Origin: Candidatus Altarchaeales archaeon WOR_SM1_86-2
GTDB taxonomy: Archaea > Altiarchaeota > Altiarchaeia > IMC4 > MCBC01
NCBI GenBank assembly: GCA_001723855.1
Contig: MCBC01000070.1
Location: 1-14,021, forward strand
Direction of reading: 5' to 3'
Length of the DNA: 14,021 bases
The translations under genes were made by a program, and so were the position numbers. Shown here one piece after another: positions 1 to 5,908 of the stretch (its first letter is position 1; every line of letters begins with the position of its first letter). A model generated the notes under the pieces. The model saw nothing but the letters and a program-made list of their open reading frames with translations. It searched no databases and was not told the DNA's origin.

Positions 1-74
1 CAAAAACGAACTATTTAGATAGAATTCTTCAGAAAACAAAATTCAAAAGATTATAATAAATCTGGGCTATATAA

Positions 75-470
75 AGCGATTTTATATTATTTTGTGATTT
101 CTGTATCAGTATCCCTATAGTTTTATCTATCCTTTGTCCCTCATCTGGAAATGGAATTAAAACTGAAGTTAAAAAAGAGTATTTCACTGACCATGATGGT
201 GTAAAATGGTTGTATGATCCAGATCATATATGGAGAGACCCAAAAGGACCTTATTGTCCAAATCCAGGATGTGATTTTGAATTAGAATTTCAGTATAGAG
301 GTGGCTACCACTATTGGGTTTGTAAAGATTGTAAAAATAAAGATCGTAAAAACGAATTTATGTGCTCTTATGAAACTTATGATGGGGCTCGTGACTATGT
401 AAAGAAAAAATTAGAAGCTGATCGCAGAAAAAAAGAAATGCACAAAACCGAGGATATGGACAAACCCTAA
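75..470 (+). CDS. Small zinc-ribbon protein, start unclear (open frame 75-470; first usable start TTG at 210)
   Basis: I do not recognise a named family. From the TTG at 210 the product is 86 residues, with a four-cysteine zinc ribbon: C16 and C21 (spacing x4), then C38 and C41 (CxxC) after a Tyr/Trp-rich stretch. The tail is Lys/Glu-rich and charged. The frame stays open upstream to a stop at 72-74, and residues read there (KTEVKKEYFTDHDGVKW) look like real charged protein running straight into the TTG start. No ATG, GTG or TTG lies in frame in that upstream part, so the true start is missing, shifted into another frame (an ATG at 151 is out of frame), or non-canonical. The gene may therefore be 5'-damaged. 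It converges on the YgiT-type gene. The function is unknown; zinc binding is inferred from the cysteines only. Confidence 0.5.
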   Translation, partial: SDFILFCDFCISIPIVLSILCPSSGNGIKTEVKKEYFTDHDGVKWLYDPDHIWRDPKGPYCPNPGCDFELEFQYRGGYHYWVCKDCKNKDRKNEFMCSYETYDGARDYVKKKLEADRRKKEMHKTEDMDKP

Positions 471-529
471 AATTGGAAGGTTTTGAATGTGATGTATGGG
501 TTTGAGAATGCATAGTGTCTCAAAATTAT

Positions 530-745
530 CTACACCGCCACAGGTTTTGCTGTTTTCACACCTACCCTTTCCTTCTCAACAAATCTTGCCACATTTTGAA
601 TAAATGTTGCTGTCGGAGTGTCAAAGTACTCCTCACCACATCTCTCACATACCTCTGTTTCCACATTTTGAATTACAACGCCATTTATTTCAATATTGAT
701 CTTCTTCTTCACAACCCTTCCTTTACAACTATAGCATGTTTTCAT
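530..745 (-). CDS. YgiT-type zinc-finger protein, putative antitoxin
   Basis: This 71-residue protein has two CxxC pairs (C4/C7 and C33/C36, the latter followed by GEEYFD) typical of YgiT/MqsA-type zinc-finger domains. The known MqsA antitoxin uses such a domain at its N-terminus, followed by an HTH; here only the zinc-finger part and a short helical tail are present. Its ATG (743-745) overlaps the stop codon of the DUF4258 frame upstream (742-744), so the two are translationally coupled in a toxin-first order. This pairing of DUF4258 with a YgiT-type protein is common in archaea and bacteria and is usually annotated as toxin-antitoxin-like. That role is family-based inference. The cysteines and the 4-base overlap are directly visible. 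Confidence 0.75.
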   Translation of the reverse strand: MKTCYSCKGRVVKKKINIEINGVVIQNVETEVCERCGEEYFDTPTATFIQNVARFVEKERVGVKTAKPVAV

Positions 746-1035
746 CTTCTCCGCTTAAAGTTATCTTTCCATTCATCTTTTGATGGAATATACACTGTGA
801 TTATTATCAAATTATCTTCATGTGGGGCACAAACCACATGCACTGGGGTATCTTCGACCCATGTTAACAGCAAACAGCTGTGTCCTCGCGGGTCATCTGG
901 ATAGTCCTCGATCAACTCGAATCCGTCTTTAAGGGCATCTTCAATTTGTTTTGCTGTTAAGCCATCATTAAATTCTTCCTTTATCGCATGAAACGTATGC
1001 TTTAATGAGCGTAAACATCTCTTGACATCATTGAC
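742..1035 (-). CDS. DUF4258 family protein, putative toxin partner, no standard start codon visible
   Basis: The minus-strand frame from 1035 to the TGA at 742-744 encodes about 97 residues. It contains DUF4258 hallmarks: the helix segment HAIKEEFNDGLTAKQIEDAL, then EDYPDDPRGHSCLLL, PVHVVCAPHE, and the C-terminal TVYIPSKDEWKDNFKRRR (VY.P...W...F..RR). The frame is closed upstream by a TAA (1036-1038), and no ATG, GTG or TTG occurs in frame before the conserved part. The nearest ATGs are out of frame by one base, so there is either a start-proximal frameshift or a non-canonical start. DUF4258 proteins are small and often sit beside a YgiT-type or HTH antitoxin; an RNase-like toxin role is inferred. 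An AT-rich possible promoter (TTTATAAAAT, about 1060-1070) separates it from the gatA remnant. Confidence 0.65.
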   Translation of the reverse strand, partial: VNDVKRCLRSLKHTFHAIKEEFNDGLTAKQIEDALKDGFELIEDYPDDPRGHSCLLLTWVEDTPVHVVCAPHEDNLIIITVYIPSKDEWKDNFKRRR

Positions 1036-1075
1036 TTATCATAATATTTATTCTTTTGATTTTATAAAATAAAAA

Positions 1076-1174
1076 GCAAACGGAATCCCTGTCGGCTTGC
1101 AGGTTATGGGCAGGGTCTTAGAGGACCAGAAAGTCCTGGATGCTATGCGGGGGTTTGAGAATTCAGGCCGATAA
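1076..1174 (+). pseudogene. gatA: 3' remnant of gatA (glutamyl-tRNA(Gln)/aspartyl-tRNA(Asn) amidotransferase subunit A)
   Basis: The 32 codons ending at TAA 1172-1174 encode ANGIPVGLQVMGRVLEDQKV followed by LDAMRGFENSGR. This matches the well-known C-terminal end of the GatA amidase family (G-[IL]-P-V-G-[LM]-Q-[IV]-x-G-[KR]...VL..A..FE). In complete GatA proteins of about 450-490 residues this stretch follows the amidase core and precedes only a short tail. Here an in-frame TAA (1070-1072) sits just upstream and the DNA before it belongs to the TA-like module, so more than 90% of the gene is missing. The piece cannot be functional. It marks a recombination or insertion breakpoint near position 1075. 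Confidence 0.75.
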
Positions 1175-1187
1175 CTTCCGGGTGTCT

Positions 1188-1621
1188 CTAAATATGTGAT
1201 CTTATGTTCCTGTTCTTTTTCGCAAGTTCAACATACTCCATTGCGTTCCCGATTATATGTTCGGTTTCTTCCGCTGTAAGCTCGCGCACAACTTTCCCGG
1301 GGATCCCAAGAACAAGAGAATTCTTTTGGATTTTCTTGTTTTCGGTAATTACCGCACCTGCACCGACAATGCAGTTGGTTTCAATTTCCGCGCCTTCCAT
1401 CACAACCGCACCCATGCCTACAATGCAGTTATCCCCTATTTTACAGCCGTGAATTATCGCGCCGTGCCCGATACTCACGCGGTCCCCTAAAACCAAATCG
1501 TGTTTTTCCGCTTTCTATCCGCCCTAACAACCCCATTATACCAGACGCTTGAATTTTCGCCGCATGAAACATTGCCGATGATTTTCGCGCCGGGTGCGAT
1601 GAAAACGGTTTCGTGGATCAT
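1188..1621 (-). pseudogene. Hexapeptide-repeat protein (gamma-carbonic anhydrase/YrdA-like), broken by internal deletion and frameshift
   Basis: From ATG 1621 the minus strand reads MIHETVFIAPGAKIIGNVSC, then GENSSVWYNGVVRAD. This is the typical N-terminus of YrdA/PaaY/gamma-carbonic anhydrase left-handed beta-helix proteins. Soon after VVRAD this frame runs into a TAG. The second frame (from 1496 down to the stop at 1188) supplies the matching C-terminal half: VSIGHGAIIHGCKIGDN, then more hexapeptide turns and the closing helix (VVRELTAEETEHI). Between the halves the coils that normally carry NIQDG..H are absent, roughly 20-30 residues by family comparison. The GHGAIIHG histidines remain, but the first metal-ligand His of the family would lie in the missing part. 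A shortened 102-residue protein from the TTG at 1496 is possible, but a broken gene is the better reading. It follows pheA on the same strand. Confidence 0.75.
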
Positions 1622-1644
1622 TTTGCGAGCTGTTGTTAATTTTT

Positions 1645-2451
1645 TCAGTAACTCCCCAGGAGTTTTAAAAAAGTAATTTTATTTTTGATCTCCCCCAATG
1701 CATCTTTAACATTCCCGTCATTCAAATGACCTTCGAGGTCCACGAAGAACAAATATTCCCCCAACCTTCTTTTTGAAGGTCTTGACTCGATTTTTGTTAG
1801 ATTTATCCCCCTCTCCGCAAATTCTTTCAGTGCATCATAAAGGGCCCCGGGGGCGTCTTTTAATGCGAATATTATTGATGTCTTATTTACGGGTTTTCCT
1901 CCACTGATTTCTTTTTCCGGCTTTGATAAAACTATAAACCTTGTCTCGCTCGGCATATCCTGGATATTTTCTTCCATAACATCCAGGCCATACAAGTCTG
2001 CGCTGCTTTTCGGGCCTATTGCAGCATATCCTTCTTTTGCTTCACTTGTCTTCTTCATAGCAAACGCCGTGGATTCACTTCTTTCCAGACGGGCATACGG
2101 GAAATTTTTCTTTAAAAAAACTCTTGATTGCGCCAGTGCATGCGGATGAGAGATTATGGTCATGATCGAATCTCTTTCAGCACCCCTCCGGACCATCAAA
2201 CACAGGTTAATACCCAGGTCTATTTCCCTGCAGATTTTGATGTCATAGAGAAGCAGGCAGTCCATTGTCACGGAAACGCTTCCTTCAAGCGAGTTTTCTA
2301 CCGGCACAATCCCAAGATCGGCGTTATCTTCCTCAATCGCGGAAAAGACGTCATCTATCGTATCACAGAACAAAAAATCTTCTCTTGCAAACATTTCTCT
2401 GGCAGCGATTTCCGTGAATGTTCCTTTAGGGCCAAGGATTGCAATCTTCAT
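1645..2451 (-). CDS. pheA: Prephenate dehydratase with C-terminal ACT domain
   Basis: This enzyme converts prephenate to phenylpyruvate, with loss of water and CO2, in phenylalanine biosynthesis. The 268-residue length fits the monofunctional enzyme. The catalytic domain opens with ILGPKGTFTEIAA (residues 5-17), followed by VPVENSLEGSV (49-59), SHPHAL (101-106) and the TRF catalytic triplet at 170-172. The residue three before TRF's T, often Asn in the N-x-T-R-F motif, is Ser here. The ACT domain (about 190-268) keeps the two phenylalanine-binding motifs GALYDAL (202-208) and ESRP (222-225), so feedback inhibition by phenylalanine is expected. The ATG start at 2451 has no clear Shine-Dalgarno and an A-rich leader. 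Upstream lies a spacer with three strong hairpins. The broken hexapeptide gene follows 23 bp downstream. Confidence 0.96.
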   Translation of the reverse strand: MKIAILGPKGTFTEIAAREMFAREDFLFCDTIDDVFSAIEEDNADLGIVPVENSLEGSVSVTMDCLLLYDIKICREIDLGINLCLMVRRGAERDSIMTIISHPHALAQSRVFLKKNFPYARLERSESTAFAMKKTSEAKEGYAAIGPKSSADLYGLDVMEENIQDMPSETRFIVLSKPEKEISGGKPVNKTSIIFALKDAPGALYDALKEFAERGINLTKIESRPSKRRLGEYLFFVDLEGHLNDGNVKDALGEIKNKITFLKLLGSY

Positions 2452-2491
2452 TTTTTATTGTACTACAATCTATATGAATTTACAATATGCG

Positions 2492-2514
2492 TAAAAACTC
2501 CTCTGGAGTTTTTA
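2492..2514. repeat. Perfect hairpin 1 in the pheA/protease spacer
   Basis: Ten-bp arms (TAAAAACTCC / GGAGTTTTTA) enclose a TCT triloop. The A-run on one side and T-run on the other would give a stem plus U-tract in either transcription direction, so it resembles a bidirectional terminator or a protein-binding palindrome. Function is inferred. Confidence 0.7.
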
Positions 2515-2519
2515 GCACA

Positions 2520-2540
2520 CAAAAATCTTTTAGATTTTTG
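2520..2540. repeat. Perfect hairpin 2 in the pheA/protease spacer
   Basis: Nine-bp arms (CAAAAATCT / AGATTTTTG) enclose a TTT triloop, only five bases beyond hairpin 1. It has the same A-run/stem/T-run layout as its neighbours but a different core. Confidence 0.7.
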
Positions 2541-2544
2541 ATTG

Positions 2545-2580
2545 AAAAGTCCTTGAGACGAATGTCTCAAATGGATTTTT
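2545..2580. repeat. Extended hairpin 3 in the pheA/protease spacer
   Basis: The core stem is TTGAGAC / GTCTCAA around a GAAT loop (2553-2570). It continues after a 2-base bulge into AAAAGTCC pairing with GGATTTTT, giving about 15 pairs with one G-T pair. The outer ends are again an A-run and a T-run. It is the third hairpin within 90 bp of a divergent spacer. Confidence 0.65.
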
Positions 2581-2615
2581 TTATTTATATTACCTTTTCA
2601 AATTAAATAACGAAG

Positions 2616-2879
2616 ATGATGAACATTCAAAACGTCAAAGACCAGCACCTTCCGGAATTGATGAAAAAGAAGAATGTGATTGGCGTTGGAGTAGGTAAGA
2701 AAATTACGGGCGGTAAAGAGACCGATGAGGATGCTGTGGTGATTTTTGTTGAGAGGAAAGAGGTATTGGAGTCATTGGATCCTGAGGACGCCGTGCCCGA
2801 GAAATTGGAGGGTGTTAAAACAGACGTTATTGAGACCATAATGCCGGAGATTCAAAAAAAATCACTTCGTGATTTTTAA
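2616..2879 (+). CDS. N-terminal module of a split trypsin-like serine protease
   Basis: This 87-residue ORF contains VIGVGVGKKITGGKETDEDA, then VVIFVERK and VPEKLEGVKTDVIET. That pattern is known as the N-terminal module fused directly to a trypsin-fold domain in microbial serine proteases of this group (VIGVGVG...VFV..K....L.P.D.VP....GV.TDV.E). Here it ends at a TAA inside a perfect hairpin (2856-2876), and the protease domain restarts 43 bp later in the same reading frame. The two ORFs are most simply a single ancestral gene split by stop codons. They could still act in trans as two chains, since both start with ATG and neither has further damage. It may serve as a pro- or regulatory region; its job is not established. 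Confidence 0.7.
   Translation: MMNIQNVKDQHLPELMKKKNVIGVGVGKKITGGKETDEDAVVIFVERKEVLESLDPEDAVPEKLEGVKTDVIETIMPEIQKKSLRDF
2856..2876 (+). terminator. Hairpin at the break between the two protease ORFs
   Basis: Nine-bp arms AAAAATCAC / GTGATTTTT enclose a TTC triloop, preceded by further A's. The right arm runs into the TAA of the upstream ORF. It could terminate transcription at poly-T, or be an inserted palindrome that created the premature stop. Confidence 0.55.
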
Positions 2880-2921
2880 CTGTAATATAATTGCAACATA
2901 ATTGATTTACATTACATCAAA

Positions 2922-3671
2922 ATGGATAGAAAAGCTCGCCACCGCCCGGCAATGCCCGGGATCAGTACAGGGAATTACAAAATCACTGTAGGGACTTTCG
3001 GGTGCGTTGTTTATCGCAATGAAGACGAAGGGGAATGTAAAGGCTTTATCGACTGTCTTATCAGGTTCCTGCTGCGATTGCTTGACTCAATACTCCGATT
3101 ACTGGGTATGGGTGCCGTAAAGAAAAAATACATTTTATCGAATAACCACGTCCTGGCTGATACTTCCCTTGTCGGCGATCCGGATATAAGAGGGGATGCT
3201 GTGCTGCAGCCGGGACCTGCCGATAACGGGAAGAATCCTCAAGACCGGATCGCAAAACTTTATGATTATGTTGAAATCGATCCTGACGGATGTTATGTTG
3301 ATTGTGCGATCGCAGAAGCGTTAAACAATGATGACGTTACCTGCGAAATCCTTGAAGTTGGTGCGCCTAATGGAGTCGCAGAGATAGAAATAGGAGAAGA
3401 TGTCAAAAAAAGCGGCAGGACAACAGGCTTAACCGCGGGAAAAGTTCTCTATAAGAACGTGGACATCAAGGTCGACTATACGAAAGCGATTGTCCTGTGC
3501 AAGGACCAGATTCTTTGCTCTGCGATGAGCGAAGGCGGCGACAGCGGCTCCGTTGTCCTGGATGAGAATAATAATATAGTGGGTTTATTATTCGCCGGCT
3601 CGTCGCAATTCACAATAGTCAATCCGATCCAGAGAGTTCTCGAAGAGCTGGATGTTAATATCATGAATTAA
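2922..3671 (+). CDS. Trypsin-like serine protease domain (second part of split gene)
   Basis: This 249-residue protein keeps a full chymotrypsin-type triad. His76 is in LSNNHVLAD, Asp127 in YVDCAIAE and Ser208 in SEGGDSGSVVLD. RTTGLTAGKV (166-175) and the C-terminal IVGLLFAGSS strand are also typical of this group. The opening DRKARHRPAMPGIS is what normally follows the N-terminal module without a break in fused relatives. No signal peptide is seen. Unusually, residues 42-64 (GFIDCLIRFLLRLLDSILRL) form an amphipathic, very hydrophobic insertion just before the catalytic His strand, which could dock the enzyme on the membrane or a partner. The ATG at 2922 follows two in-frame stops (2877 and 2883). 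It is probably active as a peptidase; the substrate is unknown. It converges on rpl5 with 2 bp between stops. Confidence 0.85.
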   Translation: MDRKARHRPAMPGISTGNYKITVGTFGCVVYRNEDEGECKGFIDCLIRFLLRLLDSILRLLGMGAVKKKYILSNNHVLADTSLVGDPDIRGDAVLQPGPADNGKNPQDRIAKLYDYVEIDPDGCYVDCAIAEALNNDDVTCEILEVGAPNGVAEIEIGEDVKKSGRTTGLTAGKVLYKNVDIKVDYTKAIVLCKDQILCSAMSEGGDSGSVVLDENNNIVGLLFAGSSQFTIVNPIQRVLEELDVNIMN

Positions 3672-3673
3672 CC

Positions 3674-4192
3674 TCACTCGATCTCAACCTTGAAGTTTTC
3701 TTTTATAAAAGAAATCGCTTCGTCCTTGCTCAGGTGGTGGCCCCTGAGCCCGCTGTCGCCTGTATTTTTTAACTTCCGGTGCTTTATCCGGAAGCCCTTC
3801 CTTTCCAACGTAACGCAGATGTCCATGCCGAATATCCCTATGTCCGGATCATACTTCATATCAGGGAAATCTATATACTCCTGGATGCCGAACGAAAAAT
3901 TTCCGAATTTATCAAAAGAGGATTTTTTTATGGTACTTTTTGCATGGAATGCTTTTCTTAAAAACTCATTTGCGTCATTTTTCCGCAAAGTGACCTTGGC
4001 TCCTATGGGCGTGCCTTTTCTGATTCCCCATGCAGGTATCCGGTGGGTAGAAACCGTTCTGACAGGCTTTCTGCCGGTCAATTTCGCAAGCAGCTGCTCT
4101 GCCTTAATCAATCTTTCTCCCGATTCGCCAACGCCCACGTGTACCGTGACCTTCTCTATCCTCGGGGCCTGCATTGGATTCGTATACTCCAT
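3674..4192 (-). CDS. rpl5: Ribosomal protein uL5 (archaeal L5)
   Basis: The 172-residue protein has the archaeal uL5 pattern throughout. The N-terminal strand is APRIEKVTVHVGVGESGERL, followed by LAKLTGRKPVRTVST, IRKGTPIGAKVTLRKNDANE, FGNFSFGIQEYIDFPDMKYD and the IGIFGMDICVTLERKGFR strand. uL5 sits in the central protuberance of the 50S subunit and contacts 5S rRNA and P-site tRNA. In most archaea the gene lies inside the large S10/spc-type operon between S4e and S14; here it stands alone behind alba, with no other ribosomal protein gene nearby. The gap to alba is 59 bp and contains a T-rich tract on the minus strand, so it may have its own promoter. It ends 2 bp from the protease stop on the other strand. 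Confidence 0.97.
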   Translation of the reverse strand: MEYTNPMQAPRIEKVTVHVGVGESGERLIKAEQLLAKLTGRKPVRTVSTHRIPAWGIRKGTPIGAKVTLRKNDANEFLRKAFHAKSTIKKSSFDKFGNFSFGIQEYIDFPDMKYDPDIGIFGMDICVTLERKGFRIKHRKLKNTGDSGLRGHHLSKDEAISFIKENFKVEIE

Positions 4193-4213
4193 TTTAGATA
4201 TTATAGAACTGAA

Positions 4214-4232
4214 TTAAATAAAAAATAAAAAA
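4214..4232 (-). promoter_or_regulatory. T-rich tract between alba and rpl5
   Basis: Read on the minus strand this is a run of T's broken by single A's. Archaeal transcription ends at oligo-T tracts, so it may end the alba transcript. The same stretch, ending TTTAAT, is also AT-rich enough to act as a TATA region for rpl5, about 22-40 bp before its ATG. Which role is real cannot be decided from the sequence. Confidence 0.35.
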
Positions 4233-4251
4233 GGTGTAGTGCAGATAGAAA

Positions 4252-4536
4252 TCACTTTTTCAACGTTATTTCAATCGCAGAGACCGGTATTATTCCTTCA
4301 TCGCCTTCAAGTTCTTCGGTAGAAATCTTTATATCTGTAACGTCGGAGCCCGGAATAAATCTTCTTCTCACAACCTCCGTAACATCCACCGCTTTGCTGA
4401 TTGCTCTCCCGCGCGCCTTTATCAAAACACTGTTTGCGCCGTTATTGAACTGTGTTACCACAGCCAACACATAGTTCATCACTCCCTTTTTCCCTATGAA
4501 TATTGTGTCCTCATCTTTTGTTCCCTTTTCAGCCAT
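4252..4536 (-). CDS. albA: DNA/RNA-binding chromatin protein Alba
   Basis: The 94-residue protein shows the Alba signature: [20 protein letters not shown] (10-29), [20 protein letters not shown] and the closing beta strand [14 protein letters not shown] end (SAIEITLKK). Alba dimers coat DNA and RNA in archaea. The lysine pair K16/K17 aligns with the nucleic-acid-binding lysines of Sulfolobus Alba, whose affinity is tuned by acetylation. I chose the ATG at 4536 rather than the in-frame GTG at 4545 because GGTGAT, a perfect anti-SD match, lies four bases before the ATG and overlaps the GTG codon. It sits 80 bp after the CBS-protein stop and before rpl5. Confidence 0.95.
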   Translation of the reverse strand: MAEKGTKDEDTIFIGKKGVMNYVLAVVTQFNNGANSVLIKARGRAISKAVDVTEVVRRRFIPGSDVTDIKISTEELEGDEGIIPVSAIEITLKK

Positions 4537-4540
4537 TTTA

Positions 4541-4546
4541 ATCACC
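4541..4546 (-). promoter_or_regulatory. Shine-Dalgarno site deciding the alba start
   Basis: On the minus strand GGTGAT stands four bases before ATG 4536 and complements the archaeal 16S rRNA 3' end. It is the clearest SD in the window; most neighbours have none. It overlaps the alternative GTG start, arguing for the ATG. Confidence 0.6.
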
Positions 4547-4579
4547 GTATTTTTTGTTTTACTTTTTTAGATAGTTAGA

Positions 4580-4596
4580 TAAATAAAAATAAAAAT
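4580..4596 (-). terminator. T-rich tract after the CBS-domain gene
   Basis: About 30-45 bp after the CBS-protein stop, the minus strand carries runs of five T's separated by single A's. There is no stem-loop. It is consistent with archaeal oligo-T termination, or with an AT-rich promoter for alba. Confidence 0.3.
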
Positions 4597-4625
4597 CCAC
4601 GGCATTTCTCGTTCTTTCAGCTACG

Positions 4626-5444
4626 TCACCCCGCATACGCCCGCAGAACATCCTCGACTGTTATTATTCCAACCAGCCCTTTTCTGTCATCAACCACGGG
4701 CAGCCGGACAATATTATGCTTCAGCATCAATTCGGCTGCCTCTCCGGTACTTTTGTCTGGGGCGATGGTTATTGGAGAGGTTCTCATAATCTTCCTTACA
4801 GTTGACGACCGGGTCCTGCCCGACTCCCTTAATAGCCTGAATGCACCGTGTTTTATTATATCCAGTTGGGTGATCATCCCCACCACATCATTTCTTTTTA
4901 CGCCTTTTTTATTCTTTTTTTGCTCAACCACCGGAAGCCCCGTGATCCCGGTGTCGTACATCATCGGCCACACCTTTGACAGTTCATCATCCTGCTCGCA
5001 GTATATAACATCGGTTACCATGATCTTTTTTACAATTTCCTTACCCCTGCGGGGGGCGATACCGTTGTCTTGACCTAAAAATGCTTTTAAAGTGTCTTTG
5101 GAGGAGATAATGCCTATGACCTTCCTGTCCGCCTCTCCATTAATTACGGGAAACTGCCTTATACCGGTTTCAACAAATTTTTTTGCGACCGCATATGTAT
5201 CTTCACCCGGCAGGGCAAAGACCGGATTTGTATTCATTATTGCTTTAACCGTCAAATTGGCTCTTGTGGATGTGACCTGCAAAATATCTCTGCGAGAGAC
5301 CACTCCAACCAGTTTCCCGCCGTCATCCACAACAGGAATTACCCTGAATTTATATTTTCGTACGAGCGATCTCGCGTTTGTTAACAGATCATCCTCCCCG
5401 GCGCACACGGGGTTTCGCGTCATTATTTCATCAACAGAAGTCAT
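4626..5444 (-). CDS. Protein with four CBS domains
   Basis: The 272-residue protein consists of four CBS repeats and nothing else. They start at VDEIMTRNPV (4-13), VKAIMNTNPVF (66-76), VKKIMVTDVIYC (138-149) and VRKIMRTSPITI (216-227). Each ends in the G[IV]{2}[ST]..D[IVT]L-type motif: GVVSRRDIL, GIISSKDTL, GMITQLDII and GIITVEDVL. Tandem CBS pairs (Bateman modules) bind adenine nucleotides or S-adenosylmethionine and act as energy or metabolite sensors. Four-CBS stand-alone proteins are common in methanogenic archaea and their partners are mostly unknown. It lies 33 bp downstream of hisI on the same strand, so the two may be cotranscribed. No catalytic domain or DNA-binding domain is present. 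Confidence 0.93.
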   Translation of the reverse strand: MTSVDEIMTRNPVCAGEDDLLTNARSLVRKYKFRVIPVVDDGGKLVGVVSRRDILQVTSTRANLTVKAIMNTNPVFALPGEDTYAVAKKFVETGIRQFPVINGEADRKVIGIISSKDTLKAFLGQDNGIAPRRGKEIVKKIMVTDVIYCEQDDELSKVWPMMYDTGITGLPVVEQKKNKKGVKRNDVVGMITQLDIIKHGAFRLLRESGRTRSSTVRKIMRTSPITIAPDKSTGEAAELMLKHNIVRLPVVDDRKGLVGIITVEDVLRAYAG

Positions 5445-5477
5445 ATTTTGAATATTTTTATTCTTTATTAGATATTG

Positions 5478-5876
5478 CTATAAATAAACATCATTTGGAT
5501 CAAAAATCCTTTTCTTTGCGATTTTCAGCTCCCCATCCCTGAGTTTCCTGTAAAAGCACGATTTATAACCTTCATGACACGCCGCTTTTCTTCCTTCCTG
5601 CTCAATCCTGTAAAGCAGGGCGTCCCCGTCGCAATCCGCCCAGACCTCCTTAACCAGTTGCTTATTGCCCGAGGTTTCACCTTTAAACCATATCTCCCCC
5701 CTGGAGGTGGAGTAGTAGTGGGCATATCCCGTCTCCATTGTCCTCTTCAAAGCCTCCTTGTTTGCGTATGCTGCCATCAAAACCTCGCCTGTTTCAAAAT
5801 CCTGTGTTATGACCAGGACAAGACCCCCGATCCCGTCAATCGTTCGCGTTCTGAGTTCGCCGTATAAGCCATCCAT
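5478..5876 (-). CDS. hisI: Phosphoribosyl-AMP cyclohydrolase
   Basis: HisI opens the adenine ring of phosphoribosyl-AMP in histidine biosynthesis. The 132 residues contain the complete signature: [20 protein letters not shown] (52-71), then the metal-binding DCDGD (81-85) and [12 protein letters not shown] (99-110) with the zinc-ligand cysteines C82, C100 and C107. There is no fused HisE domain, as is usual in archaea. No other his genes are in view. The ATG at 5876 is only 32 bp from the divergent aIF1A start, so its promoter must overlap that spacer or the neighbouring gene. The CBS-domain gene follows after 33 bp. Confidence 0.97.
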   Translation of the reverse strand: MDGLYGELRTRTIDGIGGLVLVITQDFETGEVLMAAYANKEALKRTMETGYAHYYSTSRGEIWFKGETSGNKQLVKEVWADCDGDALLYRIEQEGRKAACHEGYKSCFYRKLRDGELKIAKKRIFDPNDVYL

Positions 5877-5908
5877 TATTTCTTTTTATTAAATCTAAAT
5901 AAATAAAG
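5877..5908. promoter_or_regulatory. 32-bp divergent promoter spacer, hisI / aIF1A
   Basis: The whole spacer between the two ATGs is 29 A/T and 3 G/C bases. Archaeal TATA boxes sit about 26 bp before the transcript start, so the two promoters must overlap and at least one transcript is probably leaderless. No Shine-Dalgarno is present on either side. Confidence 0.5.

Noticed and set aside
515..904. Plus-strand 129-residue ORF over the YgiT/DUF4258 pair
   Set aside because: It is antisense to two recognisable genes and its translation is Cys/His/Ser-rich with no family resemblance.
1075..1190. tRNA or structured RNA in the GC-richer stretch
   Set aside because: The sequence is explained by the gatA C-terminal codons; no cloverleaf or acceptor stem could be formed by eye.
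1649..1664. Inverted repeat AACTCC/GGAGTT at the 3' end of pheA as a terminator
   Set aside because: The arms are only six pairs and lie inside the pheA coding sequence (codons for KLLGSY); it probably reflects coding sequence.
2128..2541. Plus-strand 137-residue ORF opposite pheA
   Set aside because: It is a shadow of the pheA frame and its divergent spacer, with no recognisable domain.
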